From assembly GCF_020164595.1 (NCBI RefSeq), contig NZ_JAIQZE010000011.1, positions 48,911 to 112,910 on the forward strand: 64,000 nucleotides of DNA, read 5' to 3'. Under the pieces are notes generated by a model that was given only the letters and a program-made list of their open reading frames with translations, was not told the DNA's origin and did no database searches. Position 1 is the stretch's first letter. The number at the start of each line of letters is the position of its first letter. Positions 60,242 through 64,000 of the stretch are shown here, piece after piece. Source of the DNA: Psychroflexus longus. GTDB lineage: Bacteria > Bacteroidota > Bacteroidia > Flavobacteriales > Flavobacteriaceae. The position numbers were made by a program, and so were the translations under genes.

Positions 60242-60679
60242 TTATTTATTTAAAAGCTTATTGTTATTCTTAGAATCTAACCGTATCCACATTTTATCTT
60301 CATTTAATTTAAAGCTCCCTTTAAATTTAAAGTTACATTCATTTGGAGAAATAATTGATAAAAAAATATTTTCATCTTTCTTCTCGTATAAGTGGTAAGT
60401 TTGACCCACAATAGGTTCGAAACTAAATTCAGCACTATAAATCAAATTATTATATTCGAATTGAGCCATCAACTTTTCATATTGATTTTTCAGTTCCTCA
60501 TATTCAGTTTTAATTTGATGATTTACTTTACTTACATTAGAATTCTTCCATCCTGTTAAGTCTGTAGGAGTGATTTTTGGAGCCCCTGAATTTGTTGCAT
60601 AAGGCAAAAGACCAGCTTCGTACTTCTCGGTATTTTCATTATAAACGACCTGATCTGGCTTTTTTGAATTAACTCCCAT
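60242..60679 (-). CDS. DUF2452 family protein
   Basis: A 145-residue soluble protein of the DUF2452 family: GLLPYATNSGAPKITPTDLTGWK, then the coiled-coil KTEYEELKNQYEKLMAQFEYN and FSFEPIVGQTYHLYEKKD, a conserved block. Its function is unknown. It is transcribed alone and diverges from the FKBP gene. Confidence 0.8.
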   Translation of the reverse strand: MGVNSKKPDQVVYNENTEKYEAGLLPYATNSGAPKITPTDLTGWKNSNVSKVNHQIKTEYEELKNQYEKLMAQFEYNNLIYSAEFSFEPIVGQTYHLYEKKDENIFLSIISPNECNFKFKGSFKLNEDKMWIRLDSKNNNKLLNK

Positions 60680-60783
60680 AAAACATTTAATTAATTTGAG
60701 ACGAAATTAAATTCAATTACAACAACATGGCACCTAGCTAAGGTTAAAATTCCTTTAAAATACTGAATTAAACCCCTATAAAA

Positions 60784-60813
60784 TTGGCTCTGGAATCTTA
60801 AATATTACCTTTG
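60784..60813 (+). promoter_or_regulatory. Promoter of the FKBP-type isomerase gene
   Basis: TTG (60784-60786), 19-nt spacer and TACCTTTG (60806-60813), 51 nt before the ATG. Confidence 0.82.
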
Positions 60814-60864
60814 TATCGAATTTAAATAGAAATCTAATTAATTAGAAATCAATAAATTAAAATT

Positions 60865-61299
60865 ATGAGTCAAGTTAAAGAAAAAGACACAGTAAAAGTA
60901 CATTATACTGGAAAGTTAGCTTCAACAGGCCAAGTATTCGACAGTTCTTTGGAAAGAGAACCTATTGAATTTACATTAGGTGAAGGAACAATTATTCCGG
61001 GATTTGAAACTGGTGTTCTTAACATGAAAGAAGCAGAGAAGAAAACTATTGAAATACCTAAGGAAGAAGCTTACGGAGAAGTAAGAAAAGATCTCTTCCA
61101 ACAAGTCGGTAAAGATCAACTTCCAGAAGAAATAAAGCCAGAAGTAGGTATGGGATTAGTGTCTCAAAATCCTGATGGAACAGAACGTCAATTAAGAGTT
61201 GCAGAAGTAAATGATGACCATATTGTTGTTGATGCAAATCATCCACTTGCTGGACACGACCTAACATTTGAACTCGAATTAGTTGAAATAAAAAGCTAA
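60865..61299 (+). CDS. SlyD-like FKBP-type peptidyl-prolyl isomerase
   Basis: A 144-residue FKBP with an IF (insert-in-flap) domain as in SlyD. The FKBP part is VKVHYTGKLASTGQVFDSS, EFTLGEGTIIPGFETGVLNM and the C-terminal HPLAGHDLTFELELVEI; the IF domain is about residues 70-125. The histidine-rich metal-binding tail of E. coli SlyD is absent. It should assist folding of nascent or stressed proteins. It has its own promoter and terminator. Confidence 0.93.
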   Translation: MSQVKEKDTVKVHYTGKLASTGQVFDSSLEREPIEFTLGEGTIIPGFETGVLNMKEAEKKTIEIPKEEAYGEVRKDLFQQVGKDQLPEEIKPEVGMGLVSQNPDGTERQLRVAEVNDDHIVVDANHPLAGHDLTFELELVEIKS

Positions 61300-61325
61300 T
61301 TCGAACTCAATCAATTACACTTTAT

Positions 61326-61356
61326 AGCCGTTACAATTTTGTAACGGCTTTTTTTG
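61326..61356 (+). terminator. Terminator after the FKBP gene
   Basis: An 11-bp perfect stem AGCCGTTACAA / TTGTAACGGCT with a short TTT-type loop and seven T. Confidence 0.9.
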
Positions 61357-61406
61357 TACAATAATCTTGCGGCACTGGACTAATTTATCAACTTAAAAAT
61401 ATACAC

Positions 61407-61952
61407 ATGAAACTTTTAGAAATAAGCGAAGCAAAAGAACCAGCAAAAAGTATTTTGGAAGCCACAAAAGATAAAATGGGTGCAATTCCAAATATGTTTA
61501 GGATAATGGCCAACAATCCTTCTTTACTTGTTGCATACACCAAAGCTGATGAGACGTTCAGAAACGACTCTGGTTTTACTTCTCAGGAACAAGAAGTGAT
61601 TTTGCTATCTGTTGCTGTTTACAACAAGTGCACCTACTGTGTAGCTGCACATAGTTTTATTGCGAAGAATCAAAGTCATGTATCCATTGAAGTTTTAGAA
61701 GCTTTGCGCAATCAAAACGACTTACCAGATTCTAAACTTGATGCACTTTCAAAATTTGCGATCTCAGTAGCCAAGGAAAGAGGCTATCCTACAGATACAG
61801 CTATAAAAGAATTTGAAAATGCGGGTTATAAAGATGAACATATTGCTGGAGTTATAACGGGTGTAGGCATGAAAACCATGAGTAATTATATGAATCATAT
61901 TGCTGAAACTGAAGTTGACACTATGTTTGCAGAATTTAATTGGGAAAATTAG
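61407..61952 (+). CDS. AhpD-like carboxymuconolactone decarboxylase family protein
   Basis: A 181-residue helical protein of the CMD/AhpD family. The redox motif CTYCVAAH (Cys75, Cys78, His82) is that of alkylhydroperoxidases, so a peroxidase or disulfide-exchange function is likely. The N-terminal IPNMFRIMANNPSLL segment is typical of this subgroup. Its partner reductant is not known. It is transcribed alone between terminators. Confidence 0.9.
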   Translation: MKLLEISEAKEPAKSILEATKDKMGAIPNMFRIMANNPSLLVAYTKADETFRNDSGFTSQEQEVILLSVAVYNKCTYCVAAHSFIAKNQSHVSIEVLEALRNQNDLPDSKLDALSKFAISVAKERGYPTDTAIKEFENAGYKDEHIAGVITGVGMKTMSNYMNHIAETEVDTMFAEFNWEN

Positions 61953-61975
61953 TTTTTAAAATCAACTTCAATAAA

Positions 61976-62009
61976 AAAGAGCGCTCAACAATTAAGTTTA
62001 GCGCTTTTT
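61976..62009 (+). terminator. Terminator after the AhpD-like gene
   Basis: Stem AAAGAGCGCT / AGCGCTTTTT (one wobble) with a 14-nt loop and T tract. Confidence 0.7.
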
Positions 62010-62034
62010 AATTAATTTCAAATAATATTTAATC

Positions 62035-62061
62035 TTGTTTATGACTGCTTGAGTATTTTTG
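62035..62061 (+). promoter_or_regulatory. Candidate promoter of the membrane-protein pair, possible leaderless start
   Basis: TTG (62035-62037), 16-nt spacer and TATTTTTG (62054-62061), which ends 5 nt before the ATG at 62067. Confidence 0.5.
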
Positions 62062-62066
62062 TCAAC

Positions 62067-62453
62067 ATGAAATTAACATTACAATTAGCAGCCATTTATA
62101 ATTTACTTTGGGGAGCTTGGGTAGTTATATTTCCAAATCACTTTTTCCAGCTTGTTGGCATGGAACTTCCCTCCCAGCCTATGATTTGGCAAGGAATGGG
62201 TATGGTCATAGGTGTTTATGGTTTGGGATATTGGTGGGCTTCTCATAACCCATTAAGACACTGGCCTATTGTTGCAGTAGGTTTTCTGGGTAAGATATTC
62301 GGTCCTTTAGGTTTTGTATTCAATTACTATGAAGGAAAAGTGCCTTTCGAATTTTTCTATACATTGATCACAAATGACTTTGTCTGGTGGATTCCTTTTT
62401 TCATAATTTTGAAAAAAGTTCATCAGGACTATAATTGGAAACTTTCAGATTAA
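62067..62453 (+). CDS. Small integral membrane protein
   Basis: A 128-residue protein with about four membrane spans (LTLQLAAIYNLLWGAWVVIFP, GMGMVIGVYGLGYWWAS, WPIVAVGFLGKIFGPLGFVFN, and WWIPFFIILKKVH). It is rich in Trp and Gly. No enzymatic motif is seen. I chose ATG 62067 over an upstream TTG because the -7 element lies in between. Its stop overlaps the next gene's ATG (TAATG), so the two are coupled and may act as a complex. Confidence 0.72.
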   Translation: MKLTLQLAAIYNLLWGAWVVIFPNHFFQLVGMELPSQPMIWQGMGMVIGVYGLGYWWASHNPLRHWPIVAVGFLGKIFGPLGFVFNYYEGKVPFEFFYTLITNDFVWWIPFFIILKKVHQDYNWKLSD

Positions 62454-62881
62454 TGAATATCCTACTCGATAATATCCATATATTAAGAATGATCGCTGAT
62501 TTTGGACTCGTTGTTCTTATTTGGATGGTTCAGCTTATCGTTTATCCGGGGTTTTCATTCTATACCAATGCCGATTTGCTTAAATGGCATAAATACTACA
62601 CTCCAAAAATTACAATTGTTGTTGCTCCAATGATGTTTATCCAAATGGGATTAGCCTTATACATTTCTTTATTTGAATTCTCCATTGCTAACTTAATTTA
62701 TGGGTTGCTCGTGATTTCAACCTGGTTAACAACCTTCACTTATTTTGTTCCGTTGCATCAAAAAATTGAAAAAAATCAAGACATCAAAATTTCAGCTAAC
62801 AAATTGACAACAGGAAACTGGGTGAGAACCTTTCAATGGACTTTTATCTTTATTTACGGTGTATTTTTATTTTATTCTTAA
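62453..62881 (+). CDS. Integral membrane protein coupled to the preceding gene
   Basis: A 142-residue protein with four predicted spans (about 12-35, 55-75, 82-100, 122-141). The NW-R-TFQWTF motif before the last helix and the conserved-looking YPGFSFY and VPLHQKI segments recall small membrane proteins of flavobacteria and other heterotrophs, but I do not recognise a named family. The ATG at 62453 overlaps the upstream stop by 1 nt. No function is proposed. Confidence 0.7.
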   Translation: MNILLDNIHILRMIADFGLVVLIWMVQLIVYPGFSFYTNADLLKWHKYYTPKITIVVAPMMFIQMGLALYISLFEFSIANLIYGLLVISTWLTTFTYFVPLHQKIEKNQDIKISANKLTTGNWVRTFQWTFIFIYGVFLFYS

Positions 62882-62997
62882 TTATATAATAAAATACTGA
62901 ATTTGATGTACTTATAAGGCAACATAACTTGACTTTCCCAGTTTAATGTTGTATTATAGCAAGATTTCAGTTATTAACTATTATATAAAAATTATAT

Positions 62998-63864
62998 ATG
63001 AGACAGCTTAAAATTACCAAACAAGTCACCAATCGTGAATCTAAGTCCCTTGACAAATATCTTCAAGATATAAGTAAAGTAGACTTAATTACTGCTGAAG
63101 AAGAGGTGGAGTTAGCTCAGCGTATTAGAGAGGGCGATCAGGCGGCTTTGGAAAAATTAACTAATGCCAATTTAAGGTTTGTCGTCTCAGTTGCAAAACA
63201 ATATCAAAATCAAGGCTTAAAACTTCCTGATTTAATTAATGAAGGAAACGTTGGTCTGGTAAAAGCAGCCAAGAGATTTGATGAAACTCGTGGTTTCAAA
63301 TTTATATCTTATGCTGTATGGTGGATTAGACAATCTATCTTACAAGCACTTGCTGAACAATCCCGTGTCGTAAGACTTCCTCTCAATAAGATTGGGGTTA
63401 TCAATAAAATAAACAAGACCTTTTCACATTTAGAACAAGTGAATGAGCGTCCACCTTCTGCGATCGAAATTGCTAAAGAATTGGACATGAGTGAGTCACA
63501 AGTTAAAGTAGCTCTTAAAAATTCTGGACGACACCTTTCTATGGATGCACCATTTAAAGAAGGTGAAAATGATTCCAATCTTTATGATGTTTTAAGTTCT
63601 GCAGAATCCCCTACTCCAGACGATCAATTGATGAGAGATTCATTGAGCATTGAAATTAACAGAGCTCTTGAAACATTATCTCAACGTGAAGCTGATGTCA
63701 TCCGTTTGAACTACGGAATTGGAAATCAGCCAGCAATGACCTTACAGGAAATAGGCGATACTTTTGACTTAAGTAGAGAAAGAGTAAGACAAATAAGAGA
63801 AAAAGGCATTAGAAGATTGAAGCATCAATCTAAAAATAAAATGCTTAAAAAATATTTAGGATAA
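62998..63864 (+). CDS. rpoD: Primary sigma factor RpoD (SigA)
   Basis: A 288-residue sigma-70 factor of the short Bacteroidota type that lacks region 1.1 and the long non-conserved region. Region 1.2 is about residues 15-45, region 2 about 50-125 with the core-binding [22 protein letters not shown] and the -7-recognising [14 protein letters not shown], region 3 about 130-210, and region 4 about 225-285 with the helix-turn-helix [27 protein letters not shown]. It directs housekeeping transcription at TTG-N19-TAnnTTTG promoters. It stands alone with a perfect terminator. Confidence 0.96.
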   Translation: MRQLKITKQVTNRESKSLDKYLQDISKVDLITAEEEVELAQRIREGDQAALEKLTNANLRFVVSVAKQYQNQGLKLPDLINEGNVGLVKAAKRFDETRGFKFISYAVWWIRQSILQALAEQSRVVRLPLNKIGVINKINKTFSHLEQVNERPPSAIEIAKELDMSESQVKVALKNSGRHLSMDAPFKEGENDSNLYDVLSSAESPTPDDQLMRDSLSIEINRALETLSQREADVIRLNYGIGNQPAMTLQEIGDTFDLSRERVRQIREKGIRRLKHQSKNKMLKKYLG

Positions 63865-63927
63865 AATCTAAGATTTTGTCTCGTCCTAAATAACCGATAC
63901 AGATTATTAGACATTAAATTTATAATT

Positions 63928-63963
63928 TAAACCTTAACGATGCTAGCATCGTTAAGGTTTTTT
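63928..63963 (+). terminator. Terminator after rpoD
   Basis: A long perfect palindrome (AAACCTTAACGATGC, then GCATCGTTAAGGTTT) with a 2-nt centre and TTTG, 63 nt after the stop. Confidence 0.88.
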
Positions 63964-64000
63964 GATTTATACGATTTTCTTTTGAGTTTGTTTTGCTTGT

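Noticed and set aside
1..64000. Search for CRISPR arrays, rRNA genes, transposases, integrases, toxin-antitoxin pairs and restriction or phage-defence genes
   Set aside because: None was seen. The window is mainly core genome; no regularly spaced repeats or mobile-element genes are visible.

Overview
The window is a piece of AT-rich chromosome from a member of the Bacteroidota, most likely the family Flavobacteriaceae. The evidence is consistent throughout. There is a secreted protein with a type IX secretion C-terminal domain, an Oar-like TonB-dependent receptor, PorT-like and DUF4251/DUF4290/DUF2452/DUF6495 proteins, a CAL67264-type small membrane protein, a short primary sigma factor without region 1.1, and promoters of the Bacteroidota form TTG-N18/19-TAnnTTTG. 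No rRNA operon, insertion sequence, prophage or CRISPR array is visible. The content is mostly core and housekeeping genes, tightly packed, with one gene-poor stretch of about 0.9 kb (43802-44710).

Layout. 1-1760: end of mtaB, a 1-Cys peroxiredoxin and a lipoprotein. 1893-5250: a translationally coupled three-gene amidoligase set (RimK-like ATP-grasp, glutamate-cysteine-ligase-like enzyme, N-formylglutamate amidohydrolase-like enzyme) that looks like a pathway for an unknown small peptide or peptide tag. 5353-9339: small membrane protein, EttA, and a large secreted nuclease. 9413-12560: menaquinone genes menC and menE around a CPBP protease. 12567-16131: M1 peptidase and envelope proteins. 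16206-18616: a sulfur/thiol module (MBL-rhodanese persulfide dioxygenase-like protein, HMA domain protein, Cys-rich Crp/Fnr regulator). 18665-21431: RluE-like pseudouridine synthase and a deoC-deoD-DUF1853 nucleoside-salvage operon. 21572-22671: rpsF-rpsR-rplI. 22758-27872: Oar-like receptor, DUF6495, hisS. 28020-30364: WG-repeat protein, small charged protein, Usp, tRNA-Met. 30492-36274: START-like protein, class IV aminotransferase, YqgE, HU, and the operon AAA ATPase-recQ-fmt. 36340-38648: DUF493, DUF4290, murA. 39335-42665: DUF2254 membrane protein and umuDC behind a striking palindromic operator. 42821-45805: lplA, the gene-poor stretch, ychF. 46149-50874: two RNA helicases and an ABC exporter. 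50969-56414: J-KTSC protein, Crp/desaturase pair, lipoprotein-like methyltransferase, FAD oxidoreductase, Cys-less ArsC-like protein. 56484-63864: aconitase, upp, OmpA lipoprotein, FKBP, AhpD-like protein, two membrane proteins and rpoD.

The most interesting points are the amidoligase triad, the double near-palindrome over the umuDC promoter, the persulfide module with a candidate operator, the MurA with Asp in place of the fosfomycin-reactive Cys, the ArsC-like protein with no cysteine, the repeated TAnnTTTG-N5-ATG arrangement that suggests leaderless mRNAs, and the unexplained structured intergenic region near 43.9 kb. All family assignments were made by reading the sequence, without database searches.
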